The notes: generated by a model from the sequence alone, not told the origin. DNA of 6,867 bases from Lachnospiraceae bacterium UBA3772 (GCA_002371025.1 DFFQ01000190.1:18831-25697); one strand, 5' to 3'; positions 1-6,398 are shown, numbered from the stretch's first letter. Numbers and translations: made by a program.

Positions 1-989
1 GGATTCTGAGCGCTAAGCTGAGTATTTGAAAAAATGATATCATTCATCTTCTTTATAAAATCATTATCTGACATTATGCCTGAGTAAATATCACTTCTTC
101 CACCAAGCACTACAACCTTTACAGAAATATCGCTATATGTATATCCACCACCTATAGAACCATCACCAACAACATTGATTCCTTTTATAGTTACATTTCC
201 ATTAAGTGCAGCCTCTAACTGAGCAGTAGTCATAGTTGATTCAAATGTAATAAAGATCTGTCTTCCATACTGAACATTCTGAACATACATAGGCGGCTGA
301 CTGCTTGAAACACCCTTCTTAACCAAAAGATCCCATGTTACATTTTCTGCAAACACTTCTGATGGATGAGTAGGCTTTCCGGCTGATACTGTATAGAATA
401 TCTGCTTATACTCTGTAACATATGTAGATTTCTTATTACTGTAAATTCCATTAAAATCAATTCCAAGATCATTCTTAAGGAAATTCACACTTACATCGAG
501 ATCAAGAGAAAGCTGCTTTTCGTCAATAACTGATGATGAATTCATCTGGAAAAGAGCAGGGATATTATTCTTATCACTATGTTCCCTAAACCATCTTTCA
601 AGCAAAGTATCAATTGCAGCACTTACGTTTTTATAATCCGGAGATGCAACTGTGATACAGTTGTCCTTTTCAAGTCCAGGCAGATCCACTGAAATATCCA
701 TAGAATCTCTGTCTGCCACTAAGGCCTGCGGACAACCATCAACTATTCCATCATTTCCCATAAGAAGTCCACCAGGATATGAAACATCCTTAAAAGCGTT
801 AGGTGCTGAAATATCATAAGTACCTGATACTTCATTAAGCTTTCTTGTTATTACGTAAAAATCTTCACCATCCCAGTTGCCACTGGTTGGAATGAAGTTT
901 TCACACTGATTCCCGTTAAATGCAAGAATCTCCTCCGGCTTATAATTTAAGCCAAAAATACCTTCATCAATCTGTTCTTTGTTTGTCAT
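1..989 (-). CDS. Cholesterol-dependent cytolysin (thiol-activated cytolysin family), N-terminal 329 residues, cut by left edge
   Basis: A pore-forming toxin whose family binds membrane cholesterol, oligomerises and inserts a large beta-barrel. The visible 329 residues align end to end with domains 1-3 of pneumolysin and perfringolysin O. Landmarks are a start MTNK..., YPGGLL (about 71-76), DRDSMDISVDLPGL (about 93-106), VSAAIDTLLERW (about 122-133), LGIDFN, EYKQIFYTVSA (193-203), PPMYV..VQYGRQIF, and VVVLGG with the family's conserved glycine pair at 296-297. Domain 4 with the tryptophan-rich undecapeptide would lie off the left edge, roughly 140 residues more. ATG 989 is the only usable start: AAGGGAGG sits 8 nt upstream, and between it and an in-frame TGA at 1047-1049 there is no ATG, GTG or TTG. 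Hence no signal peptide, as in pneumolysin. Odd points: cysteines at 29, 86 and 111, and a glycine-rich stretch at 275-282 where the second transmembrane hairpin lies. A CDC-like protein lacking domain 4 function cannot be excluded. Confidence 0.93.
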   Translation of the reverse strand, partial: MTNKEQIDEGIFGLNYKPEEILAFNGNQCENFIPTSGNWDGEDFYVITRKLNEVSGTYDISAPNAFKDVSYPGGLLMGNDGIVDGCPQALVADRDSMDISVDLPGLEKDNCITVASPDYKNVSAAIDTLLERWFREHSDKNNIPALFQMNSSSVIDEKQLSLDLDVSVNFLKNDLGIDFNGIYSNKKSTYVTEYKQIFYTVSAGKPTHPSEVFAENVTWDLLVKKGVSSSQPPMYVQNVQYGRQIFITFESTMTTAQLEAALNGNVTIKGINVVGDGSIGGGYTYSDISVKVVVLGGRSDIYSGIMSDNDFIKKMNDIIFSNTQLSAQN

Positions 990-997
990 AATAAAGA

Positions 998-1005
998 CCT
1001 CCCTT
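998..1005 (-). promoter_or_regulatory. Ribosome binding site of the cytolysin gene
   Basis: AAGGGAGG on the minus strand, 8 nt before ATG 989. It fixes the start of the toxin and therefore the absence of an N-terminal secretion signal. A mixed A/T run (about 1006-1028) precedes it in the leader. Confidence 0.85.
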
Positions 1006-1040
1006 AAAAATTTTTTCTTTGTTTTTTTGTCTGTAACTGC

Positions 1041-1049
1041 AATATATCA
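1041..1049 (-). promoter_or_regulatory. Candidate extended -10 promoter for the cytolysin gene
   Basis: The minus strand reads TGATATATT: a TG dinucleotide, one base, then TATATT as the -10 hexamer (1041-1046), giving a leader of roughly 45 nt to ATG 989. It lies just after the terminator of the upstream two-component operon, where an independent promoter is expected. No good -35 is present at 17 nt; the hexamer there is CACAAG. A poor -35 is what an activator-dependent promoter often looks like, but this is inference. Confidence 0.4.
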
Positions 1050-1066
1050 AAACTCTTCTTTTACTT

Positions 1067-1078
1067 GTGTGATTCTGG
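1067..1078 (-). promoter_or_regulatory. Possible VirR/LytTR-type activator box
   Basis: The minus strand reads CCAGAATCACAC. Against the C. perfringens VirR-box core CCAGTTNTNCAC it matches CCAG and CAC exactly and misses three defined positions in the middle. It ends at the position where the -35 of the candidate toxin promoter would lie. A weaker AGAGTT element begins 22 bp further downstream (1051-1056), close to the two-turn repeat spacing of LytTR sites. Suggestive only. Confidence 0.2.
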
Positions 1079-1086
1079 CTGAAATG

Positions 1087-1125
1087 AAAAAAATAAGGCC
1101 AAGCTGTCAAAATTACAGCCTGACC
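1087..1125 (-). terminator. Rho-independent terminator of the two-component operon
   Basis: On the minus strand an 11-bp stem (GGTCAGGCTGT pairing with ACAGCTTGGCC, two G-U pairs) closes a 7-nt loop and is followed by TTATTTTTTT. It starts 10 nt after the response regulator stop codon. It separates the two-component operon from the cytolysin gene, so the toxin probably has its own promoter. Confidence 0.85.
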
Positions 1126-1135
1126 TGTTCTGAGA

Positions 1136-1885
1136 TTAATTAAAATATTCTTTTAACTCCTTTACCTTTGACCTTGAAACCGGAACTACATCTTTAACAT
1201 CCTTAAAGAACATATCATAGGTATAGGTTATCCTTGGAGAAAAATGGTCCACCTTGGAAAGATTAACCAGATAAGATTTATGTGTCTTAAAAAAATACTG
1301 ATTCTCCAGCTTTTCTTCATAAAACGCCAGCGTCTTATTTCCCCTGTATATCTTATCCTTCGTATGAATAAAGACTATACTGTTGCAAGTTTCAAAATAG
1401 TAGATATCAGAAATATTTAGTATTGCAATATTTTCATCATCATAACCGCATACCATATTAAGATTATAATCAATAGCCTGATTAACATCTGATAAAGCGT
1501 TCATCTTCACCTGAGGATCCATCTTCGCTTTCTGATCCATAAAACGCCTGATACACTTATCGAACCTTTCCATGGTAAAGGGCTTCTGAATATAATCCAG
1601 GGCATTAAGTTCAAAAGCTTTCACCGCCCCCTCATTATGAGCCGAAATAAAGCAGATTTTAGTATCCGGACGAATAAGCGCTATCTGTTCAGCTATATAA
1701 AGGCCACTTATTCCAGGCATCTCAATATCAAGAAACAAAAGATCCACCTTTGTTCTTATAAGATACGCCAATGCATCCACCGGATTTGTAAATGTTTCCT
1801 GAACAGAAAACTCTTTATAACTCCTTAGCTTTTCTTCGATATATTTTACTGAATTGATCTCATCATCTACTATCACAACCTTCAT
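1136..1885 (-). CDS. LytTR-family response regulator (AgrA/VirR/LytR type)
   Basis: A DNA-binding response regulator of 249 residues, the usual length for the family. Residues 1-118 form a receiver domain: acidic pair D7-D8, phosphoacceptor D53 in LFLDIEMPG, S81 and K101 in YIQKPF. After a short linker, residues about 145-249 form a LytTR domain, with FFKTHKSYLVNLSKVDHFSP and VPVSRSKVKELKEYF as the typical end. LytTR domains usually bind pairs of short direct repeats near promoters. Its ATG overlaps the stop of the sensor kinase gene (ATGA), with GGAGGAA just upstream, so the two are translationally coupled. The gene ends at a strong terminator, and the next gene is the cytolysin. Regulation of that toxin, in the manner of VirR and pfoA, is a reasonable inference from position, not shown by the sequence. 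Confidence 0.95.
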   Translation of the reverse strand: MKVVIVDDEINSVKYIEEKLRSYKEFSVQETFTNPVDALAYLIRTKVDLLFLDIEMPGISGLYIAEQIALIRPDTKICFISAHNEGAVKAFELNALDYIQKPFTMERFDKCIRRFMDQKAKMDPQVKMNALSDVNQAIDYNLNMVCGYDDENIAILNISDIYYFETCNSIVFIHTKDKIYRGNKTLAFYEEKLENQYFFKTHKSYLVNLSKVDHFSPRITYTYDMFFKDVKDVVPVSRSKVKELKEYFN

Positions 1886-3798
1886 TTAACTTCCTCCATC
1901 CTATACCTGAATCTTATTTTTGTACCTTTTTGTTCCTCACTTTCAAATACAAGTTTTTCATCGCAATATTTAGAAAGTCTGTAATTTATATTGGGAATCC
2001 CAACCCCGTGACTGTTAGATCTGTTAAGCATCTTCACTTTAAATTCCGGTATTCCTGCCCCATTGTCTTCAATAAGAAAATCAAGATACTCCCCTGCTCT
2101 TTTTACATGGATCACTATTTCCAGCACTTCCGATTTAAAACCATGCCTGATGGCATTTTCAACCAGAGGCTGAAGGATCATCGGCTGGAACTTTATTCTA
2201 CTGAACCACATATCTTTTGTTAAAATATCAGTTTCTCCTCGTATACTAGACATAGTTACACCTTCAAAATCAAAGGAAAGCCTTATCTTATCGCCACGTC
2301 TTAAATTTTCGATTGCTGTATATGATTTAAGAAAATCTACTTCATCTAAAAGACTATATTCATCAAAGTCCTTGTAATTAAATCTATACTTTACCTTTAA
2401 GAAATCCGATAGATTTATAAGTAACTTTCTGGCTTTTTCTAAATCCATTTCCATCAGAACATAAAGGTTATTAAGAGTATTAAACAAAAAATGCGGTGCA
2501 ATCTGGGCATGAAGAAATGATATCTCCATCTTGTCTGCATATGAAGCATTTAGATATGCCTGGTCGATATCCATAAGGAATATGTTGATATGACATAATA
2601 CAAATACCAAAAGACCAATATTATAGAAATTGTCTTTCAGATAAAATCTGATACTGCCTCCCATTTCAAGAGCAATGATCTCAAGTCCCCCGAGGATAAG
2701 AAAGATGATGATCCCTGAAAATGAAAACAACGCATAGATTTTCTTATTCGGCATAGCTCTTATTATTATATAAATACAAAAGACTGCATTTATTAAAAGT
2801 ATAACGGAGTAACTATTACCCACAATATTCATCATTCTTTTTTTACCGGAAACAAAAATAAGAATGATATATATAACATCTATACATATCAAAATATTTG
2901 TCCTGTCCTTACTTCTTTTATAAGGATATACACTTTTTATAAATGCATATATAAACATCAACATTATGATAAATGTCGTAAATTCTGCTTTGACTATTAT
3001 TTTTATCGGAAGACAAAATATATGTATACCACCAATATTATGATTGATAAGAAATGCAAAAACTGCGCTGGCAATACAAAATCCCGCAAAATAATATCCG
3101 GATCTCCCTTTATTATACTTACTCAGAATAAGAAGAGGAAAAACACCAAATCCGATCAGGATTCCCACCATCAGGATATCATTTATATTCTTATTAGTCG
3201 TATACTTATATATATTGCTTACAGTACCAAAATATATATCCTCCGTTATTCCTCCCTTAACACAGGTAAAATTAGATATTTCAATTTTAATATTCAACTC
3301 TGTACTATCTGCATTTATAAGATAATTATCCGGTTTAAGAACTCCCACTTCATCCTTTTCATTTGTTGCAACCCTCCCAACACCACCAATATATTCATTA
3401 TTTACATATATCCTATATGCACTTGAAATATAAGGAACACATAACATATAGTGGCCGGGAGATCTTAATTTAAACTGTATTTCATAAGTTCCAAATTCCG
3501 CAGTATTAGTAAGACTATCTTTAGAATTGCCTAAAGATTCCGGAACATTTACAAATCTTGACGAGTCACTTACCGTTTCACTTCCACATAGCATTTCGGG
3601 ATAAAACCTCCACTCTCCATCAAGAGTAAAGATTTCATTTTCCTCATCCCAATTACTTAGATCTATCCATCCATTCTTAATACCCGCCGATCTAAGGACA
3701 CTGGTTTTATTTATATAATAAGTGACCAATACCATTATCATCAGTATCAAAAAAGAAATGATAAATCTCATCAAATAATTCCTATTTATTATTTTCAT
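1882..3798 (-). CDS. 7TMR-DISM-type sensor histidine kinase (His_kinase family of LytTR systems)
   Basis: A membrane sensor kinase of 638 residues, partner of the LytTR regulator that follows with a 4-nt overlap. Residues about 9-28 are a first membrane segment. Residues about 30-203 form an extracellular beta-rich domain with LDGEWRFYP, AYRIYVNNEYIGGVG and EISNF...GGI, the pattern seen outside 7TMR-DISM receptors. About seven hydrophobic segments follow (about 205-410). The cytoplasmic kinase has the phosphoacceptor H436 in AQIAPHFLFNTLNNL, the N-box LQPLVENAIRHG (N548), the G1 box DNGAGIP (578-584) and a second glycine motif HGVGIPNINYRL. This kinase class phosphorylates LytTR regulators. 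A linker of perhaps 15-20 residues (about 513-536) just before the N-box looks longer than usual. The extracellular fold resembles carbohydrate-binding jelly rolls, but the ligand is unknown. ATG 3798 has AGGGGACT 5 nt upstream. Confidence 0.93.
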   Translation of the reverse strand: MKIINRNYLMRFIISFLILMIMVLVTYYINKTSVLRSAGIKNGWIDLSNWDEENEIFTLDGEWRFYPEMLCGSETVSDSSRFVNVPESLGNSKDSLTNTAEFGTYEIQFKLRSPGHYMLCVPYISSAYRIYVNNEYIGGVGRVATNEKDEVGVLKPDNYLINADSTELNIKIEISNFTCVKGGITEDIYFGTVSNIYKYTTNKNINDILMVGILIGFGVFPLLILSKYNKGRSGYYFAGFCIASAVFAFLINHNIGGIHIFCLPIKIIVKAEFTTFIIMLMFIYAFIKSVYPYKRSKDRTNILICIDVIYIILIFVSGKKRMMNIVGNSYSVILLINAVFCIYIIIRAMPNKKIYALFSFSGIIIFLILGGLEIIALEMGGSIRFYLKDNFYNIGLLVFVLCHINIFLMDIDQAYLNASYADKMEISFLHAQIAPHFLFNTLNNLYVLMEMDLEKARKLLINLSDFLKVKYRFNYKDFDEYSLLDEVDFLKSYTAIENLRRGDKIRLSFDFEGVTMSSIRGETDILTKDMWFSRIKFQPMILQPLVENAIRHGFKSEVLEIVIHVKRAGEYLDFLIEDNGAGIPEFKVKMLNRSNSHGVGIPNINYRLSKYCDEKLVFESEEQKGTKIRFRYRMEEVK

Positions 3799-3831
3799 AC
3801 AAAAGTCCCCTGTTTTTTCTTTAACCTAAAA

Positions 3832-3859
3832 AGGTTGTAGTGATTAATCACTACAACCT
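3832..3859 (-). terminator. 28-nt perfect palindrome with T-run, probable terminator of the transporter operon
   Basis: A perfect dyad of two 14-nt arms (AGGTTGTAGTGATT and its complement), centred between 3845 and 3846. On the minus strand it is followed by TTTT, making a run of five T with the last stem base. It lies 55 nt after the stop of the CobL-like gene and 33 nt before the sensor kinase start. Terminator is the simplest reading for the upstream operon. Its exact symmetry also fits an operator, and overlapping repeats allow alternative folds (see findings). Confidence 0.6.
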
Positions 3860-3913
3860 GTCTCGTCTTGTAGCCTCACACGAATAAATTAACGGGTGTG
3901 CAGCAACTGATCA

Positions 3914-4816
3914 TCATATTTCCCCAGTAATAAGCCATGGTGATGGCTGAGTAACGAATACACTGTTTTTATCTGTTTTGCTAACAGTGATCTGTGTTAC
4001 TTCCATATTCTTTATATTATGTCTTTCAAAGATTCCCTTAATTTCAGAAAGTACATCCAATTCCAATGTATAGATGACAAACTGCATCTTATCGTTTTTC
4101 TTTATGAGACGCTCAATATCTCTTTCAAGATACTTAGTAGCAACAATAAATGAAAGACGTGGTACCGGCATCTTTGCAAGGCTTTCATCTGAAAGATCTG
4201 GCACTATAAGAACATTATTAAGGCCGAACTTTGTAACATTTTCTTCCATAGTCTGCATATCCTGTTGATCAGGCTCAACTGCGATGATGGTTCCATCAGG
4301 GGCAGCAAATGCTGATTCTATAACGATAGTCTCACCACTTACTATGGCAATCGTATCCTGAGTTTCAACCCCCAGCATACTCATAATGACTGCTCTTATC
4401 TCATGGCCTACGTACTTAACTGTACCTTTGCTGAAGAATTCATTCTTCATACCGATTCGATAACTTTCCCTTGTATTTTCATTAAAGATAAATACAACTG
4501 AAGGCACCTTGATCTTCTTATTAGCCAGTTCCATAATACGTGCTTTCATAATATTATCATTTGGAATCAGCCCTTCAGCAAACCAGACCTCATAATCACC
4601 AAGCCCCTTCTCCCAGAGATCATAAAAAAGATCCTCATGAGTAGAATCCACAAATATCATAACCCTTTTATGAGTCTGAATAGTTGGAATGATATTCTTC
4701 TCTTTACCACAAATGTTGATCATCTTGATCTTTTCCGGACTGGTATTCATATAATCTGAAAAGTATGCAGTCCACTCAAGCATCTCTTTGTTGTTATAAG
4801 CTGTTCTCTCTGACAT
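3914..4816 (-). CDS. Short CobL-like (CbiE-CbiT) protein with degenerate SAM-binding loop, function unknown
   Basis: A 300-residue protein related to CobL, the precorrin C5,15-methyltransferase/decarboxylase (CbiE+CbiT). Residues about 12-130 match only the second half of a CbiE domain (KRVMIFVDSTHEDLFYDLWEKG... and PSVVFIFN). Residues about 137-295 match CbiT: HEIRAVIMSMLG, then E167, the acidic strand end IAVEPD (178-183), VTKFGLNNVLIV and a C-terminal ITVSK. Family CobL proteins are about 400 residues. The missing front of CbiE is real: AAGGAGG lies 7 nt before ATG 4816, and an in-frame TAA lies at 4829-4831. The CbiT glycine loop (usually DIGAGTGSV) is replaced by IVSGETIV, two residues shorter, so SAM binding is doubtful. 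No other corrin gene is in the window. It follows the AI-2E gene by 30 nt, probably in one operon. A repurposed, possibly non-catalytic protein is likely. Confidence 0.7.
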   Translation of the reverse strand: MSERTAYNNKEMLEWTAYFSDYMNTSPEKIKMINICGKEKNIIPTIQTHKRVMIFVDSTHEDLFYDLWEKGLGDYEVWFAEGLIPNDNIMKARIMELANKKIKVPSVVFIFNENTRESYRIGMKNEFFSKGTVKYVGHEIRAVIMSMLGVETQDTIAIVSGETIVIESAFAAPDGTIIAVEPDQQDMQTMEENVTKFGLNNVLIVPDLSDESLAKMPVPRLSFIVATKYLERDIERLIKKNDKMQFVIYTLELDVLSEIKGIFERHNIKNMEVTQITVSKTDKNSVFVTQPSPWLITGEI

Positions 4817-4823
4817 AGTAAGC

Positions 4824-4830
4824 CCTCCTT
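4824..4830 (-). promoter_or_regulatory. Ribosome binding site of the CobL-like gene
   Basis: AAGGAGG on the minus strand, 7 nt before ATG 4816. With the in-frame TAA that overlaps its 5' end (4829-4831), it shows that the short N-terminus is the natural start, not a missed longer one. Confidence 0.85.
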
Positions 4831-4846
4831 ATTAGTCTTTTAACCT

Positions 4847-6208
4847 TTATTTATCTTCTTCTGTTTTTGAATCAGATTTATGTGTAAATTCTTCCGCCTT
4901 TTCCTTTGCACGCTCTAAAGCTGCAGCTGCAAGCATTCTTTTCTTTCTATTCTTTGCAGATTCCCTCTTTTTCTTTGGCCCCTTGATAGGTCTGCCCTCT
5001 GCATCAAATCCCCTTAGATCCATATAATAATCTGTAGCATTTGTAAGTCCCTTCTTCTTCAGGCTATCACGAAGAATGATAGTAAGGAGCGTATAGAAAC
5101 AAGCAAATACCGGAACCCCAAGGATCATTCCAGGGAATCCGAAGAGATCTCCACCAACAATGATAGCAAATAATACCCAAAGTCCGCTAAGTCCTGTAGA
5201 ATCCCCAAGGATAAGTGGTCCCAGGATATTTCCATCAAACTGTTGAAGGATAAGTATAAATATTACAAATACTATGCACATCTTTGGACTTTCAACAAGC
5301 ACCAAAAGTGCTGATGGTATCGCTCCGATAAATGGTCCAAAGAAAGGAATTATATTTGTAAAACCAATAACCACACTTATAAGGGTTGCATAAGGCATTG
5401 CAACAGCCTTACAAAATATTGCGCATATAATTCCAATGATAATGGAATCAACGATCTTGCCATTGATAAATCCACCAAATACAGAATTCACATAGTCAAA
5501 TACTTCTAATGTATGAGTACCTTTCTTTTTTCCACCAAAAGAGAATATCCACTTCTTTCCCTGAGCTGAAAGCTTTTCCTTTGAACCCAGAATATAAACA
5601 GCAACAATGCATCCAATTGCAAAATCAATAACTATCTTAACACCACCGATAATACCGCTGGATACAGTTGTAACAATGGTATCCATGTTAGGAATAATCT
5701 TATCATTAAGGAATTTTGTAACTGATACTTCAAAATCACTTAAATATCCACTGATCATAGCTTCCATTTCATGATTATTTTTAAGAGCTTTCATAGCCCA
5801 TTCCTCAGTATTGGTAATATATTGAGGTATTTTATTATAGAGTTTTAATAAACTGTCCTTTAACTCTGGAATAAGTATGATAAGCAGACTTGCTATCAAA
5901 GCAAAAAAGACAAGCATAGTAAAAGTAACAGCCACAATATTGGGCCATTTCTTATTACATTGATCTGTCTTTTTGATCTTCTTATATAATTTAACAAATG
6001 CTTTTTCAAATAATGTATGTATAGGATTTAAAAGGAAGGCAAGAGCACATCCGATAAAAAATGGAACAAGTGCTTTTGCAAATGTACCTAACGCCTTGAA
6101 GATAACGCCAATCTTTCCAAGCAGTATGTTGAAAAGAACAACACAACAAAGCGAAAAAGTGAGTATCATACCTTTTTTTAAGTCATCTTTGTTAAACCTG
6201 TTTTTCAA
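4847..6208 (-). CDS. AI-2E family transporter (PerM/YdiK/YtvI-like membrane protein)
   Basis: A polytopic inner membrane protein of 453 residues. The family is named for the autoinducer-2 exporter TqsA, but members also act in ion or small-molecule export, so the substrate here is open. Hydrophobic segments lie at about 13-31, 45-61, 90-113, 182-207, 253-270, 274-303, 310-322 and 340-378. Family hallmarks are GKIVDSIIIGI (250-260), IGFTNIIPFFGPFIGAIPSA (281-300), QQFDGNILGPLILG (322-335) and the glycine-rich end VGGDLFGFPGMILGVPVFA. A highly charged tail (about 409-453, PKKKRESAKNRKKR then Lys/Glu-rich helix) extends beyond the core. The start is TTG at 6206-6208, supported by a GGGGG ribosome site about 8 nt upstream. 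The next in-frame Met (residue 14) lies at the edge of the first membrane segment and has a ribosome site too close. First gene of a probable operon with the CobL-like gene. Confidence 0.9.
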   Translation of the reverse strand: MKNRFNKDDLKKGMILTFSLCCVVLFNILLGKIGVIFKALGTFAKALVPFFIGCALAFLLNPIHTLFEKAFVKLYKKIKKTDQCNKKWPNIVAVTFTMLVFFALIASLLIILIPELKDSLLKLYNKIPQYITNTEEWAMKALKNNHEMEAMISGYLSDFEVSVTKFLNDKIIPNMDTIVTTVSSGIIGGVKIVIDFAIGCIVAVYILGSKEKLSAQGKKWIFSFGGKKKGTHTLEVFDYVNSVFGGFINGKIVDSIIIGIICAIFCKAVAMPYATLISVVIGFTNIIPFFGPFIGAIPSALLVLVESPKMCIVFVIFILILQQFDGNILGPLILGDSTGLSGLWVLFAIIVGGDLFGFPGMILGVPVFACFYTLLTIILRDSLKKKGLTNATDYYMDLRGFDAEGRPIKGPKKKRESAKNRKKRMLAAAALERAKEKAEEFTHKSDSKTEEDK

Positions 6209-6215
6209 AGCGAAA

Positions 6216-6265
6216 AACCCCCGTTCGTAAAAGTAGTTATCTACATTGTATCACAAACGGGGGTT
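6216..6265. repeat. 10+10 bp inverted repeat around the promoter and ribosome site of the AI-2E gene
   Basis: AACCCCCGTT at 6216-6225 and its exact complement AACGGGGGTT at 6256-6265, with 30 nt between. On the minus-strand transcript the 3' arm contains the only G-rich ribosome site of the TTG-started gene and is followed by TTT. It could be an operator with two half-sites, a hairpin hiding the ribosome site, or an attenuator. The candidate -10 lies in the spacer. Confidence 0.6.
6245..6253 (-). promoter_or_regulatory. Candidate extended -10 promoter of the AI-2E operon
   Basis: The minus strand reads TGTGATACAAT across 6245-6255: a TRTGN extension followed by TACAAT (6245-6250), a strong extended -10 form in Firmicutes. 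Transcription would start near 6238, about 30 nt before the TTG start codon. No clear -35 is visible. A second hexamer, TATAAT, lies upstream at 6268-6273, also without a good -35, and is an alternative. Confidence 0.5.
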
Positions 6266-6319
6266 CGATTATATTAATTTTTTATTTATTTTCTTGATAC
6301 AAAAAAAAGAACGATAAGG

Positions 6320-6398
6320 GGCCATATGCCCAAAAAAGGAAAGGTACGAGCGCACTAAGAATGTGCTTTCGTGCCTTTCCTTTTTTGATGTTATGGCC
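6320..6398. terminator. Long imperfect hairpin, probable bidirectional terminator
   Basis: The inner arms 6332-6355 and 6363-6386 pair over 24 positions with about three mismatches around a 7-nt loop. They have an A-run on one side and a T-run on the other, so the signal works on either strand. After a 5x5 internal loop the stem resumes with GGCCATA (6320-6326) against TATGGCC (6392-6398). It is the first terminator downstream of the MarR-family gene, although 209 nt from its stop codon. The length is more than a terminator needs, so a small mobile-element remnant is possible. Confidence 0.65.

Noticed and set aside
1930..2223. 97-codon plus-strand open frame
   Set aside because: Opposite the kinase catalytic domain, which has intact family motifs; an antisense shadow.
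3022..3426. 134-codon plus-strand open frame
   Set aside because: It lies wholly opposite the membrane part of the sensor kinase gene; its Ile/Lys-rich composition is the antisense shadow of AT-rich codons, and no good ribosome site was seen.
3888..3910. Two LytTR-like 9-mers (TCAGTTGCT and CCCGTTAAT on the minus strand) upstream of the kinase operon
   Set aside because: Each fits a loose LytTR consensus at 8 of 9 positions, but their spacing is 14 bp rather than the usual 21-22 bp, and short AT-rich matches are expected by chance.
5973..6230. 85-codon plus-strand open frame
   Set aside because: Antisense to the N-terminus of the AI-2E gene, with no domain and no credible start signal.
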